A stretch of DNA of 64,000 nt from Gammaproteobacteria bacterium (GTDB taxonomy: Bacteria; Pseudomonadota; Gammaproteobacteria; Pseudomonadales; Azotimanducaceae), in assembly GCA_026708185.1 (NCBI GenBank), contig JAPOVK010000045.1:153294-217293 (forward strand). The letters run 5' to 3'. The first letter of the stretch is position 1. Every line of letters starts with the position of its first letter. The translations under genes and the position numbers were made by a program. Below, piece by piece: positions 27,265 to 36,287 of the stretch. The notes beneath the pieces were generated by a model. It ran no database searches and was not told the DNA's origin. It saw only the letters and a list, made by a program, of their open reading frames with translations.

Positions 27265-27642
27265 ATGACCCCGCTAGTCCGAGCTACCGCGATAGCCTCA
27301 GCCGCTGTGGCCGCATTCTTCCTGTCCATGGTGGTTGTCGTGATCGCGATTCGATCTGAGCCGATTGCGTTCATCGTGGCAATCCCGGCTACCCTTGTTA
27401 CGACTTGGCTGTGCTGGCGATTCTTCACGGAGAGCAGAGTCTGGCCGGGCGGGCTAGCGGTGGGCGCCTTTCTCTTTCTTGCCGTCTTCTACGCTCAATC
27501 GCTCTGGGCTTACTGGTCTGATGCGTTGTACGCGCCTTGGGCCGAGTTCACCCTCGCAATTGCGTCGATGTTGCTCGCTATAGGCGTTGCTGTGATCGGT
27601 GGCACTCTGTTCTGCCGCAAGGCTCGTCAGCTTCCGAGCTGA
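27265..27642 (+). CDS. Four-helix integral membrane protein, unknown family
   Basis: A 125-residue protein, nearly all hydrophobic, with predicted membrane helices at about residues 8-29, 33-52, 62-82 and 92-116 and a short basic tail (CRKARQLPS). GTAAGGAGGAGG precedes the ATG, a very strong ribosome site, and the gene begins 20 nt after the miniprotein stop, so the two are almost certainly co-transcribed. An immunity, export or anchoring role for the miniprotein is possible; only the arrangement supports this. No family is recognised. Confidence 0.65.
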   Translation: MTPLVRATAIASAAVAAFFLSMVVVVIAIRSEPIAFIVAIPATLVTTWLCWRFFTESRVWPGGLAVGAFLFLAVFYAQSLWAYWSDALYAPWAEFTLAIASMLLAIGVAVIGGTLFCRKARQLPS

Positions 27643-27694
27643 ACGGTGCCAATGGAGGTTGGGCACCCGGCTCACCTGTGACATTCGCTCGTCA

Positions 27695-27712
27695 GACGCC
27701 ACGTTCGGCGTC
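27695..27712. terminator. Hairpin between the membrane-protein gene and coaD
   Basis: GACGCC (27695-27700) and GGCGTC (27707-27712) form a 6-bp stem with a 6-nt loop in the 139-bp gap between two convergent genes. It has only a weak T-rich tail (CGTACTT) on the plus strand, so termination is possible but not certain. Confidence 0.35.
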
Positions 27713-27781
27713 CGTACTTCACGGCCATCAGGTTTCGGAATGGCGAGGACGTACCGCTCAGATCTTGGCCGGCACTCCGAT

Positions 27782-28261
27782 TCACACCCCCCCGTCCCGG
27801 TAGTACTCCGCAACGGCCGGGTGGACGAACTCGTCGATGTTGCCGCCGAGGCCCGCGATCTCGCGAACTCGCGAGGAGCTTAAGAAGGACCATTGCCTCG
27901 ACGTGGGTAGCAGGACGTATTCAAGGTCCGGGTCCATCTCCCGGTTCATCGTGATCATCTGGTATTCGTAGTCGAAATCGGAAATCGTGCGCAGTCCGCG
28001 GACGATGAAGCGGGTGTCCTTGGAGCGGACGTAGTCGACGAGCAGGACGTTGAAGCCATCCACCTCGACGCGGTCGCCGAACTCTGCGAGCGCTGCCCGG
28101 CACAGTTGGATCCGATCCGCCAGATAGGTCGACGGATCCTTGTCGGACGATGTGCCGACGGCGACGATCACCTTGTCGAAGAGGCCCAGGGCGCGCTCAA
28201 CGATGTCCTGGTGGCCGTAGGTGATGGGATTGAAACTGCCGGGGTAGACGACGCTCGTCAT
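27782..28261 (-). CDS. coaD: Phosphopantetheine adenylyltransferase
   Basis: A 159-residue enzyme (E. coli 159) that makes dephospho-CoA from 4'-phosphopantetheine and ATP, the penultimate step of coenzyme A synthesis. YPGSFNPITYGHQDI holds the TxGH nucleotidyltransferase motif; IVRGLRTISDFDYEYQM and the ISSSxVR-like SFLSSSRVREIAGLGG are conserved. In E. coli and pseudomonads coaD is close to mutM; here the miniprotein cassette separates them and the gene order is convergent. Confidence 0.96.
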   Translation of the reverse strand: MTSVVYPGSFNPITYGHQDIVERALGLFDKVIVAVGTSSDKDPSTYLADRIQLCRAALAEFGDRVEVDGFNVLLVDYVRSKDTRFIVRGLRTISDFDYEYQMITMNREMDPDLEYVLLPTSRQWSFLSSSRVREIAGLGGNIDEFVHPAVAEYYRDGGV

Positions 28262-28356
28262 CGCGCTTCCGTGGCGCTTGAGGTGGTCGGGATGTTAGCC
28301 CGGACTAGCCGGCCTTGTCCCGTCGCGCGCTTGGGGGAGCGAGCTTGGCCAGAACA

Positions 28357-29505
28357 CTATGCCGGGCCGACAATGTACTCGAGGTAGTTGGCGGGACTCA
28401 CCACATCGAACGTACTGTGTGGATAGCTTTTCGTCCAAGCCTTCGGGGCACGCGCATTGGCCTTCGGCGACCACTTGATCTCGAAGCCGTGCAGTGCGCC
28501 GCCGTGCTCTTCGACGAGATCGACTTCCTGCTGGTCGTATGTGCGCCAGAAATAGCCCTCGGCTAGGCGACCGGTGTAGAGGTTGTACTTCAGGCGCTCC
28601 ACCTGGATGTAGTTCTCCCACAATGCACCGACGTCATCGCGTAGGCCAAGCGGATTGAAGTTGTTGATCACGGCGTTGCGGATGCCGTTGTCATAGAAGT
28701 AGTAGCGACGACTCTTGACGATTTCCTTGCGCTGGTTGCGGCTGAAACCCATCCGGCTGAAGACCACGAAGGTCTTCTCCAGGAGGTCGAGGTAACGCTG
28801 GACCGTGTTCTTGCCCATGCTGAGCTGATTGCCGAGTTCCGATATCGAACTGTCGCGACCGATTTGGAACGCGAGCAGTTGCAGTAGGCGGAGCAGCTTG
28901 TCCGGATGGCGGATGCCCTCGAGCGCGAGAATGTCCTTGAAAAGGTAGGCGCCGGCCAATTCCTTTAGGTAGACCTCCCGGTCCTCGGCACCGGATGCCA
29001 GGACGACCTCGGGGTAGGAACCGTAGATCATCCGCGCGTCGAGTTGCGCGCGAGTCTCGTGCGCGGCCTCGCGGGACTTAAGCTCGAGTTGGGCGAACGG
29101 CAAGAGCAGGAGCGTGACCTTGCGGCCTGTCAACGGTTCACCAGTTTGCTGCGCCAGCTCGAACGAGGACGACCCTGTCGCAACGATGCGCAAGCCCTCG
29201 ACGTGATCGGCAAGCAGCTTCAGATTGAGCCCAATCTGCGGGACGTGTTGCGCCTCGTCGACGATGAGGGTCTGGTGTTTGCCGACCATCGCGCGAAGCG
29301 CGGTGACCGATTGGCTGGCGAGAAACTCGCGGGCGCTCAAGTCTTCGCCGGATACGACCAGTGCTTGAGGATCGTCTTCTTGCACGAACCGCTGGACCAA
29401 CGTGGTCTTTCCGACCCGCCGTGGTCCGTAGAGGACGACCACCTTGTTTGGCGCGAGGAGCCGACGGAGCCTCGTCAGTTGCGCTTGAGGGATGTAGTCG
29501 GCCAT
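28357..29505 (-). CDS. AAA+ ATPase with DUF4143 domain (second copy)
   Basis: A 382-residue AAA_14/DUF4143 protein. Walker A is LYGPRRVGKTT, Walker B is TLIVDEAQHVPQ, a sensor strand is LRIVATGSSSFEL, a helix-turn-helix lies around SSISELGNQLSMGKNTVQRY, and the C-terminal nuclease-like core has QEVDLVEEHGG and GFEIKWS. It is only distantly like the copy at 15296. It interrupts the coaD-rsmD-ftsY neighbourhood and has an AT-rich promoter unlike its neighbours, both signs of insertion. Role unknown. Confidence 0.85.
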   Translation of the reverse strand: MADYIPQAQLTRLRRLLAPNKVVVLYGPRRVGKTTLVQRFVQEDDPQALVVSGEDLSAREFLASQSVTALRAMVGKHQTLIVDEAQHVPQIGLNLKLLADHVEGLRIVATGSSSFELAQQTGEPLTGRKVTLLLLPFAQLELKSREAAHETRAQLDARMIYGSYPEVVLASGAEDREVYLKELAGAYLFKDILALEGIRHPDKLLRLLQLLAFQIGRDSSISELGNQLSMGKNTVQRYLDLLEKTFVVFSRMGFSRNQRKEIVKSRRYYFYDNGIRNAVINNFNPLGLRDDVGALWENYIQVERLKYNLYTGRLAEGYFWRTYDQQEVDLVEEHGGALHGFEIKWSPKANARAPKAWTKSYPHSTFDVVSPANYLEYIVGPA

Positions 29506-29523
29506 AAACAGACCGAATTAATG

Positions 29524-29569
29524 TAAATTCAGCCTGTAGTGTATACCATATTTGTCTAAATTCAGTCAG
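29524..29569 (-). promoter_or_regulatory. AT-rich promoter with paired TAAATTCAG sites
   Basis: On the minus strand CTGACT (29569-29564) and TATACA (29545-29540) are 18 bp apart, and start about 28 nt before the ATPase gene. The nonamer TAAATTCAG occurs at 29524-29532 and 29557-29565, one near the transcription start and one at the -35 box, 33 bp (about three turns) apart. This layout suits an autorepressor; binding by the winged-helix ATPase itself is a guess. Confidence 0.45.
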
Positions 29570-29586
29570 TTCACAGTCGGTTGAGC

Positions 29587-30165
29587 CTATTGGTGACGCC
29601 GCAGTAGGCGAAAGTGGGAGGCGCCCGCATGCGACTGGCGGGTCGTCATCAGGCCTGTCACCTGTTCGATCCGGCCCGGGTCGAAATCCGCGTCGGCCTC
29701 GACGTAGATCGCGCCGTCAGCGGCCAGTCTGGCAGCGGCTTCGGGCAATGCGGCGTCGAGCAGAGGGGTCCCGAAGGGCGGATCGAGAAACACCACGTCC
29801 CAGCGTTCGTCCTCCCGGCGGCGACGCAGCCAGCGCACACCGTTCCCCCGGTGGACGTCGGCCGCGGCCTCGAGTTCGTCTCGGTGGCGGCGGAGCAACC
29901 GGCACGCCGAGGCGTCGTCATCGACCAGCACCGCGTGCGCCGCGCCGCGCGACAGCGCTTCGAAGCCCAGCACGCCCGTGCCGGCGAAAAGGTCGAGGAT
30001 CCGCGCCCCGGGAAGGTCGGCGGCCAGCCAGTTGAACACCGTGACGCGCGCCCGATCCGGCGTCGGCCGGATCGCCGCGCTGGCGACGGCGAGCTTTCGC
30101 CCCCTCCACTTACCGCCGATAATGCGGACGCGATTGATCGGTCTGCGAGCGGGGCTGCGGCCCAT
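29587..30165 (-). CDS. rsmD: 16S rRNA (guanine-966-N2)-methyltransferase
   Basis: A 192-residue SAM-dependent enzyme that methylates G966 in the 30S P-site region. RVRIIGGKWRGRKL at the start, the SAM motif LDLFAGTGVLGFEALSRGA, and the catalytic VVFLDPPFGTP are all present. It is divergent from ftsY, as in E. coli and pseudomonads. Confidence 0.94.
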   Translation of the reverse strand: MGRSPARRPINRVRIIGGKWRGRKLAVASAAIRPTPDRARVTVFNWLAADLPGARILDLFAGTGVLGFEALSRGAAHAVLVDDDASACRLLRRHRDELEAAADVHRGNGVRWLRRRREDERWDVVFLDPPFGTPLLDAALPEAAARLAADGAIYVEADADFDPGRIEQVTGLMTTRQSHAGASHFRLLRRHQ

Positions 30166-30248
30166 CAGGGACCTCCGAACCAGGCCGGCCAGAGATCCTG
30201 TTCAACCGCAAATGATGAACCGCGGTCAAGCGAAATAGCGCGAGGCAT

Positions 30249-31235
30249 ATGTCGATCATGTGGAAACGGGCGCCAAAAGCAAACGCCGAGGGTGGTCAGC
30301 GCGCCAAAGATGCCGAGCCTTCGCTGTGGTCGCGCCTCAACCGGTCGCTTGCCAAGACGCGCAACCAGATCGCGACCGGCGTCGGCGACCTCTTGCTCGG
30401 TGCCCGCGAGATCGACGCCGACGTGCTCGACGAGCTTGAAACCGGCCTCTTGGTCGCCGACGTCGGCGTGGACGCCACGGAACGCATCATGGCGTCACTC
30501 AAGGCCCGCGTCAGCCGGCGCGAGCTCGGCGATACGCAGGCCTTGCACGCGGCCCTCGCGGACGAGTTGACCGACATGCTCAACCCGGTGGCGGAACCGT
30601 TCACGGTCGGCGCGGAGCGACCGTTCGTGGTGCTCGTCGTCGGCGTCAACGGCGCGGGCAAGACGACGCTCATCGGCAAGCTGGCGGCGAAACTCGGTGA
30701 GCAGGGGTTTTCCGTTCTGCTCGCCGCCGGCGATACGTTCCGGGCCGCCGCGATCGAACAGTTGACGGCGTGGGGCGAGCGCAACGCGGTGCCCGTGATC
30801 GCGCAACGCCAAGGTGCGGACAGCGCCTCGGTGATCTACGACGCGATCCAGGCGGCCAAAGCCCGGAACGTCGACGTCGTCCTGGCGGATACGGCCGGGC
30901 GTCTGCAGGCAAAGGTTGGCCTGATGACGGAACTCAACAAGATCAAGCGGGTCATGGGGCGGCTGGACAGCGGGGCTCCGCATGAAGTCCTCCTCGTGCT
31001 CGACGCCGGCGTCGGGCAGAACGCGCTCAAGCAGGTGGCGGAGTTCGACAAGGCGGTTGGCTTGACCTCGCTTGCGGTGACCAAGCTCGACGGCACCGCG
31101 AAGGCCGGCGTCATCCTAGCCGTCGCCGCAGCGACCGGGCTGCCCGTGCGCTTCGTAGGAGTAGGCGAAGGGGTGGACGACCTCGCAACCTTCGAGCCGC
31201 GGCCCTTCGTGGACGCGCTGCTGGCAGCGCCTTAG
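30249..31235 (+). CDS. ftsY: Signal recognition particle receptor FtsY
   Basis: A 328-residue GTPase that docks SRP-ribosome complexes at the membrane. It has a short charged A region (about 30 residues, compared with 200 in E. coli) and then the NG domain: P-loop VGVNGAGKTTLIGKLA, VLADTAGRLQAK, VLDAGVGQNAL and TKLDGTAKAGVIL. It begins the ftsY-ftsE-ftsX-rpoH run conserved in gammaproteobacteria. Confidence 0.96.
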   Translation: MSIMWKRAPKANAEGGQRAKDAEPSLWSRLNRSLAKTRNQIATGVGDLLLGAREIDADVLDELETGLLVADVGVDATERIMASLKARVSRRELGDTQALHAALADELTDMLNPVAEPFTVGAERPFVVLVVGVNGAGKTTLIGKLAAKLGEQGFSVLLAAGDTFRAAAIEQLTAWGERNAVPVIAQRQGADSASVIYDAIQAAKARNVDVVLADTAGRLQAKVGLMTELNKIKRVMGRLDSGAPHEVLLVLDAGVGQNALKQVAEFDKAVGLTSLAVTKLDGTAKAGVILAVAAATGLPVRFVGVGEGVDDLATFEPRPFVDALLAAP

Positions 31236-31244
31236 GTTCCTGCC

Positions 31245-31916
31245 GTGCCGGGCATCGAGTTCAGTCATGTCGTCATGCGCTACGACAATGGCACCGAGGC
31301 TTTGCGGGATGTCAATGTCGTGATTCCGGAAGGTTCGATGCTGTTCCTGAGCGGTCATTCCGGTGCCGGCAAGAGCACCTTCCTGAGGCTCGTGCTGCGT
31401 CTCGAGTCGCTCACGCGCGGCCGGATCCTGATCAACGACGTGGACATCTCTCGGTTGGCGCGCCGCCGTATCCCGGCCTATCGACGCCATCTGGGCGTCG
31501 TCTTCCAGGACCACCAACTGCTGCCGATGCGAACCGTGTACGACAACGTGGCGCTGCCGCTCCGTGTTGCCCGGGTGCGTGAGCGCGAGATCGGCCGCCG
31601 CGTGCGGGCCGCGTTGTCGAGCGTTGAGTTGCTCGACAAGGACCGCGTCCTCCCGGGTGCCCTTTCGGCCGGTGAGCGGCAACGTGTCGGCATCGCCCGA
31701 GCAGTCGTCAACCGTCCCAAGGTGCTCTTGGCGGACGAGCCGACGGGCAATCTCGACCCCGCGCTGTCTGAGAGCGTGATGAGCCTGTTCCGCATCTTCA
31801 GGAGCCTCGGGGCAACCGTGATCGTCGCCAGCCACGACACCGGGCTCATTTCCGGTATGGGCGAACGCATCGTCGAACTCGCCGACGGGCGGCTTGTCGG
31901 CGACAGCGCCGCGTAG
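31245..31916 (+). CDS. ftsE: Cell division ATP-binding protein FtsE
   Basis: A 223-residue ABC ATPase (E. coli 222) that with FtsX controls septal peptidoglycan hydrolases. Walker A is SGHSGAGKST, the signature is LSAGERQRVGIARA, and Walker B is VLLADEPTGNLDP. The GTG start lies 9 nt after the ftsY stop. Next to ftsX as always. Confidence 0.95.
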   Translation: MPGIEFSHVVMRYDNGTEALRDVNVVIPEGSMLFLSGHSGAGKSTFLRLVLRLESLTRGRILINDVDISRLARRRIPAYRRHLGVVFQDHQLLPMRTVYDNVALPLRVARVREREIGRRVRAALSSVELLDKDRVLPGALSAGERQRVGIARAVVNRPKVLLADEPTGNLDPALSESVMSLFRIFRSLGATVIVASHDTGLISGMGERIVELADGRLVGDSAA

Positions 31917-31922
31917 TTTGCG

Positions 31923-32918
31923 ATGACCATGGACACGCAGCGCGGCCGGACAGATCCCCGGACCGCACGCCGCCCCAAGGAAGTGTGGCCCGCAGCCTCT
32001 GGTGCGCTTCGGAGCGTATGGCTGGAGCGCGCGCGCGTTGCCGGAGAGAGCATCGCCTACGTCGGCCAGCGTTGGCCCACGACCGTGGTCGTATGGTTGC
32101 TCATCGGGGCTGCACTCGCACTTCCCGCCGCACTCTACTTGGTGGAGTCCAACCTGTCCCGCGCCGCCGGGGAGTGGCAAGGCCGGCCCGGGTTCTCGGT
32201 GTATTTCGAGCCGGGCTTGGACGCGTCCGTGTCGACCGGTTTGGCGGCTCGGTTGCGCGCGGAACCGGACGTTTCCGGCGTGCGACTGATCACGCCGGAG
32301 CAGGCGCTGGCCGAATTGCGCGGCCAGACCGGGCTGCGCGATGCCGTCGAGGTCTTCGATGGACTGGAGCGCAATCCGTTGCCGGTCACCATCCGCGCCA
32401 CCTTGGCGCTCGGGAGCTCGCCCGACCGACTCCTGGCGATCGCCGAGTCGGCCGGGATGCAAGCCGGTGTCGCCGAGGTCGTAATCGAGAAGACGTGGCT
32501 CGAGCGCTTGGCGGCGATCCGCGACGTGATCCGCCGGATTGCAGTGATTGTCGCGGCGCTCTTGGGGGTGAGCGCGGTGTTGATCTCTGCGGCCTCGGTG
32601 CGGCTCGCCATTGCGGCACGCCTGGCCGAGCGGGAGGTGCTGGCGCTGGTTGGTGCCGACGCCCGTTTCATCCGCCGGCCGTTTCTCTATCTCGGCTTTC
32701 TCTACGGAATCGGCGGTGCTGTGGTCGCGGCGGCGCTGCTGGCCGCTGCGCTGATGGCCCTCGAAGCGCCGTTGACCAGGTTGTTCGCCAGCTACGGCGT
32801 GGACTTGCATTTGTCGGGATTCGACCCCATGTTCCTGGGTGTGCTGCTGGGCTGCGGCGCCGTGCTGGGCGCGCTAGGTGCGCGGCTCGCGGCGGCGCAA
32901 TCGGACCGACCACCGTGA
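31923..32918 (+). CDS. ftsX: Cell division protein FtsX
   Basis: A 331-residue permease-like membrane protein (E. coli 352). After an N-terminal cytoplasmic segment come one membrane helix (about residues 58-76), a periplasmic domain with PGFSVYFEPGLDASVS and LGSSPDRL, and three further helices near residues 205-330. With FtsE it transmits ATP hydrolysis to amidase activators at the septum. The ATG follows ftsE by 6 nt. Confidence 0.93.
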   Translation: MTMDTQRGRTDPRTARRPKEVWPAASGALRSVWLERARVAGESIAYVGQRWPTTVVVWLLIGAALALPAALYLVESNLSRAAGEWQGRPGFSVYFEPGLDASVSTGLAARLRAEPDVSGVRLITPEQALAELRGQTGLRDAVEVFDGLERNPLPVTIRATLALGSSPDRLLAIAESAGMQAGVAEVVIEKTWLERLAAIRDVIRRIAVIVAALLGVSAVLISAASVRLAIAARLAEREVLALVGADARFIRRPFLYLGFLYGIGGAVVAAALLAAALMALEAPLTRLFASYGVDLHLSGFDPMFLGVLLGCGAVLGALGARLAAAQSDRPP

Positions 32919-32925
32919 TCAGCGG

Positions 32926-32955
32926 TTAGCAGCGAAGGAACTAGAGTGCTAAAAT
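32926..32955 (+). promoter_or_regulatory. Candidate sigma-70 promoter of rpoH
   Basis: TTAGCA (32926-32931), an 18-bp spacer and TAAAAT (32950-32955) lie about 70 bp before the rpoH ATG, in the only sizeable gap of the ftsYEX-rpoH run. This would give rpoH its own transcript besides read-through from ftsX. Confidence 0.5.
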
Positions 32956-33023
32956 GCGGTCGAAGTGTTACCGCAGGTAGCAAACAGGCGCGGGCACTGC
33001 CGCGCTTGAGGGAGGTAGGAAGG

Positions 33024-33884
33024 ATGAACACCAATGTCCTGTCGATCGCGAGTCTCTCGCCGGGCCGCGACTTGGAGACCTACATTCAGACCATCAACGC
33101 GTTCCCGATCCTAAGTCCCGAGGAGGAGCGCGCGTTGGCGGAACGCTTCTACCACGAAGACGACCTCGATGCGGCCCGCGAACTCGTCTTGAGCCACCTG
33201 CGCTTCGTCGTCCACCTCGCACGCAGTTACTCCGGCTACGGATTGGCCCAGGCGGATCTGATCCAGGAAGGCAACGTCGGCTTGATGAAGGCCATCAAGC
33301 GTTTCGATCCGAACGTCGGCGTCCGGCTCGTGTCCTTCGCCGTGCACTGGATCCGCGCCGAGATGCACGAATTCATCCTCCGCAACTGGCGCATCGTCAA
33401 GGTCGCCACGACCAAGGCGCAACGCAAGCTGTTCTTCAACCTGCGCAGCAACAAGAAGAAGCTCGGTTGGCTGAACGACGCCGAGACCCGGGCCATCGCC
33501 CATGACCTCGGGGTCACGCCGGCGGCGGTCACCCAGATGGAAGGTCGCTTGTCGTCCCGCGACGTGGCCTTCGACGGCCATGCCGACGACGACGCCGACG
33601 AGGCGCCGCTGGCACCGGCCTACTATCTCGAGGACACCAGTGCGAACCCGGTGGACCTGGTCGCCGATGCGGATGCCGCCAGGACCGCATCGCGGCAACT
33701 CGCCGAGGCCATCAGGACATTGGACGACCGGGCGCGCGACATCCTCGAGTCGCGCTGGCTGCGCGACGACAAGCTGACCCTCATGGAGTTGGCCGAACGC
33801 TACGGCGTGTCTGCCGAGCGGATCCGGCAGTTGGAGCGCAACGCCATGAAGAAGCTAAGGAAGCACATCGACGCCGACGCCTGA
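33024..33884 (+). CDS. rpoH: Heat-shock sigma factor sigma-32
   Basis: A 286-residue sigma factor (E. coli 284). It includes region 2 ([37 protein letters not shown]), the RpoH-specific box [16 protein letters not shown] and region 4 ([20 protein letters not shown]). It directs RNA polymerase to chaperone and protease genes on heat stress. The start at 33024 has GGAGGTAGGAAGG immediately before it and gives the standard N-terminus. It follows ftsX as in E. coli. Confidence 0.97.
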   Translation: MNTNVLSIASLSPGRDLETYIQTINAFPILSPEEERALAERFYHEDDLDAARELVLSHLRFVVHLARSYSGYGLAQADLIQEGNVGLMKAIKRFDPNVGVRLVSFAVHWIRAEMHEFILRNWRIVKVATTKAQRKLFFNLRSNKKKLGWLNDAETRAIAHDLGVTPAAVTQMEGRLSSRDVAFDGHADDDADEAPLAPAYYLEDTSANPVDLVADADAARTASRQLAEAIRTLDDRARDILESRWLRDDKLTLMELAERYGVSAERIRQLERNAMKKLRKHIDADA

Positions 33885-33924
33885 GGCGACGCCGACGCGC
33901 GTCTACCTACGACGTCGGGGCCGG

Positions 33925-34548
33925 ATGACCGCGGCCCAGGCCCGCGCCCTCGACACCCTCTCCGACGAGTATCTGCTCAAGCTCCCCGAAGGCCCCATCG
34001 GCTCGTCGCTGTGGGCGGCTGAGTTCAGCCGCGCCGCGCCGCTCGCCATCGAGATCGGCTTCGGCAACGGCGTCGCGCTTGCGCATCTAGCGCTCGCGAA
34101 CCCGGACTGGAACTGCGTCGGCGTCGACGTCTACCGCCCCGGGTTCGGCGCCTTGATGCTCGCCTGCCAAAAGGACGGCATCGGCAACGTCCGCATCGTC
34201 GAGAGCGAAGCGTTGACGCTGCTCAGGCGCCTCGCGCCGGCGTCGGTGCGTCTCGTCAACGTCTTCTTCCCAGACCCCTGGCCCAAGGCGCGCCACCACA
34301 AGCGGCGCTTGGTGAATGCCGACTTTGGGAGCGCCGTCGCGGGCTGCTTGGAGTCGGCTGGAACGCTGTCTTTGGCGACCGACTGGGAACCCTATGCCGA
34401 GCAGATGGTTGAGATCCTCGCCGCGGTGCCGACGCTGCACGGCGGCCAGACCGAGCGCCCGGATTCGCGCCCAATGACGGCGTTCGAAGCCAAGGGGACA
34501 GCGGCCGGGCGCGCGGTCGTGGATCTGACCTATCGGCGCGTCGGCTAG
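33925..34548 (+). CDS. trmB: tRNA (guanine-46-N7)-methyltransferase
   Basis: A 207-residue SAM enzyme that puts m7G at position 46 in the tRNA variable loop. IEIGFGNGVALAHLA is the SAM site, NVFFPDPWPKARHHKRRLV the family signature, and TDWEPYAEQM and RPMTAFEAKG follow. It is about 30 residues shorter than E. coli TrmB (239) at the N-terminus. The ATG at 33925 has no strong ribosome site. It is convergent with hemW. Confidence 0.92.
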   Translation: MTAAQARALDTLSDEYLLKLPEGPIGSSLWAAEFSRAAPLAIEIGFGNGVALAHLALANPDWNCVGVDVYRPGFGALMLACQKDGIGNVRIVESEALTLLRRLAPASVRLVNVFFPDPWPKARHHKRRLVNADFGSAVAGCLESAGTLSLATDWEPYAEQMVEILAAVPTLHGGQTERPDSRPMTAFEAKGTAAGRAVVDLTYRRVG

Positions 34549-34558
34549 CCCATAGGCG

Positions 34559-35677
34559 TCACGTTCGGTGACGCTTGAGGAAGCGCGCGACGACGGCATC
34601 CAGATGCCGATAGCCAAAGGCGGTCAACGCCAGCCGATCGGCGCGCATCAGACCCCAGTCGACGAGTTCCGCGATGGTTCCCGCAATTGTTGCATCGGGG
34701 AGCCCGGTGCGCGTCCCGAAGGACCCCCGGTCGACGCCGTCGGCGAGCCGCAGGGCGTTCATCATGAACTCGCCGGGAAGCTCATGGGGGTGGACGGGAT
34801 TGGCCGTTGTCGGCGCGCCACGCATGTAGAGACGCGGCTGGTGGGCCTTCGCGGTGCGGACGATCACCCCGTCCGGCGTTGTCAGCTTCCCATGGCCACC
34901 GGCGCCGATGCCGATGTAGTCGCCAAAGGTCCAGTAGTTCAGGTTGTGGGCGCATTGGTGGCCGTCGCGGGCGAATGCCGAGACCTCGTAGCGAACGTAG
35001 CCGTGCCGGGCCAGGAAGTCGACGCCGGCCTCTTCGATCTCGGACGCCTCGTCGTCGTCCGGGAGTCCGGCGGGCGGTCGCTGCGCGAAGGCGGTCTTGG
35101 GCTCGATGGTGAGCTGGTACCACGAGATGTGCGGCGGCTCCAAGCGGACTGCATGAGCAAGATCTGCGATCGCTTGGGCCACCGTCTGTCCCGGGAGGCC
35201 GTACATGAGATCGATGTTGAAACTGGCGAAGCCGGCGGATTCGACGGCTGCGGCCGCGCGGCGCGTCTCTGCGGCGCTGTGGATTCGGCCGAGGCGTTTG
35301 AGTTGCGCGGCGTCAAAGGACTGCGCGCCCAGGGAAATGCGCGTCACGCCGGCGCGTCGATACCCCCGGAAGTCACCGTGTTCGACTGTCCCGGGATTGG
35401 CCTCCAGAGTGACCTCGACCGCCTCCGGCACGCGACGAGTCAAGGCACGGAACGCTGCCGGCGGAAACAGGCTCGGCGTGCCGCCGCCGAAGTACACCGT
35501 CCGCACGGGCCGACCGTCGAATCGCTGGCACTCGCCGTCGAGGTCGTCGAGCAGAACGGCTAGGTAGTCGTCGTCGCGGAGTTCGCCGCTAAGCGGATGC
35601 GAGTTGAAGTCGCAGTACGGGCATTTGCGCACGCACCACGGAAAGTGGACGTAAAGGCCGAGCGGCACCGGAGTCAC
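34559..35677 (-). CDS. hemW: Heme chaperone HemW (radical SAM)
   Basis: A 372-residue radical-SAM family protein (E. coli 378). The iron-sulfur motif is Cys15-x3-Cys19-x2-Cys22 in FPWCVRKCPYCDFNSHP, followed by VYFGGGTPSL and EVTLEANPGT. HemW delivers heme to respiratory proteins and is often misnamed an oxygen-independent coproporphyrinogen oxidase. The GTG start overlaps the rdgB stop (GTGA). Last gene of the yggS-to-hemW operon. Confidence 0.93.
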   Translation of the reverse strand: MTPVPLGLYVHFPWCVRKCPYCDFNSHPLSGELRDDDYLAVLLDDLDGECQRFDGRPVRTVYFGGGTPSLFPPAAFRALTRRVPEAVEVTLEANPGTVEHGDFRGYRRAGVTRISLGAQSFDAAQLKRLGRIHSAAETRRAAAAVESAGFASFNIDLMYGLPGQTVAQAIADLAHAVRLEPPHISWYQLTIEPKTAFAQRPPAGLPDDDEASEIEEAGVDFLARHGYVRYEVSAFARDGHQCAHNLNYWTFGDYIGIGAGGHGKLTTPDGVIVRTAKAHQPRLYMRGAPTTANPVHPHELPGEFMMNALRLADGVDRGSFGTRTGLPDATIAGTIAELVDWGLMRADRLALTAFGYRHLDAVVARFLKRHRT

Positions 35678-36282
35678 GCGGACTCGAGAAGCGCGGCGAG
35701 ACGCCGGCAGGCGCGGCCGCGGTGCGACAGTCGGTTCTTCTCTGCGACGGTGAGTTCCGCCGCGGTCTTGCCGAGTTCGGCAACCAGGAACAGCGGATCG
35801 TAGCCGAAGCCGTTGTGGCCGCGGGGCGAGTCGATGATCGTGCCGTGCCACCGCCCGGTCGCGATCAGCGGGGCAGGATCGTCGGGCGCACCGAGGTAGA
35901 CGAGCGTGCAGGTGAAGAACGCGTCCCGGTGGCCACGGCCACCGGCGTTCGCGTGTGCGGCCAGGGTACGGCGCAACTTGGCGTTGTTGCGCTCGTCGTC
36001 GGCCGGTTCGCCCGCGTATCGGGCGGAACGGATGCCGGGGGCGCCGCCGAGCGCCGGCACGACGAGGCCGGAGTCGTCGCCGATCGCGGGCAGACCCGAC
36101 TCGCGGGCCGCGTGGCGGGCTTTGGCCAGTGCGTTCTCGACGAAGGTGCAGCCGACTTCGGGAAGGCTGGCGATGCCAAGCTCGCCTTGGACGAGGAGTT
36201 CGAAGCCGAGCGGCTTGAGGGACTCGGTCAGTTCGCGCACCTTGCCGGCGTTGGCGGTTGCGACCACGACCCTTCGGCGCAC
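35674..36282 (-). CDS. rdgB: dITP/XTP pyrophosphatase (Ham1 family)
   Basis: A 202-residue nucleotide-pool sanitiser (E. coli 197) that hydrolyses dITP and XTP to monophosphates. VVVATANAGKVRELTE, TFVENALAKARHAA, GDDSGLVVPALGGAPGIRSA and GFGYDPLF are conserved, and the C-terminus has LSHRGRA. The GTG at 36282 is the only start that gives the family N-terminus. It sits six bases after the DUF4426 stop. Confidence 0.95.
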   Translation of the reverse strand: MRRRVVVATANAGKVRELTESLKPLGFELLVQGELGIASLPEVGCTFVENALAKARHAARESGLPAIGDDSGLVVPALGGAPGIRSARYAGEPADDERNNAKLRRTLAAHANAGGRGHRDAFFTCTLVYLGAPDDPAPLIATGRWHGTIIDSPRGHNGFGYDPLFLVAELGKTAAELTVAEKNRLSHRGRACRRLAALLESA

Positions 36283-36287
36283 CGTAC

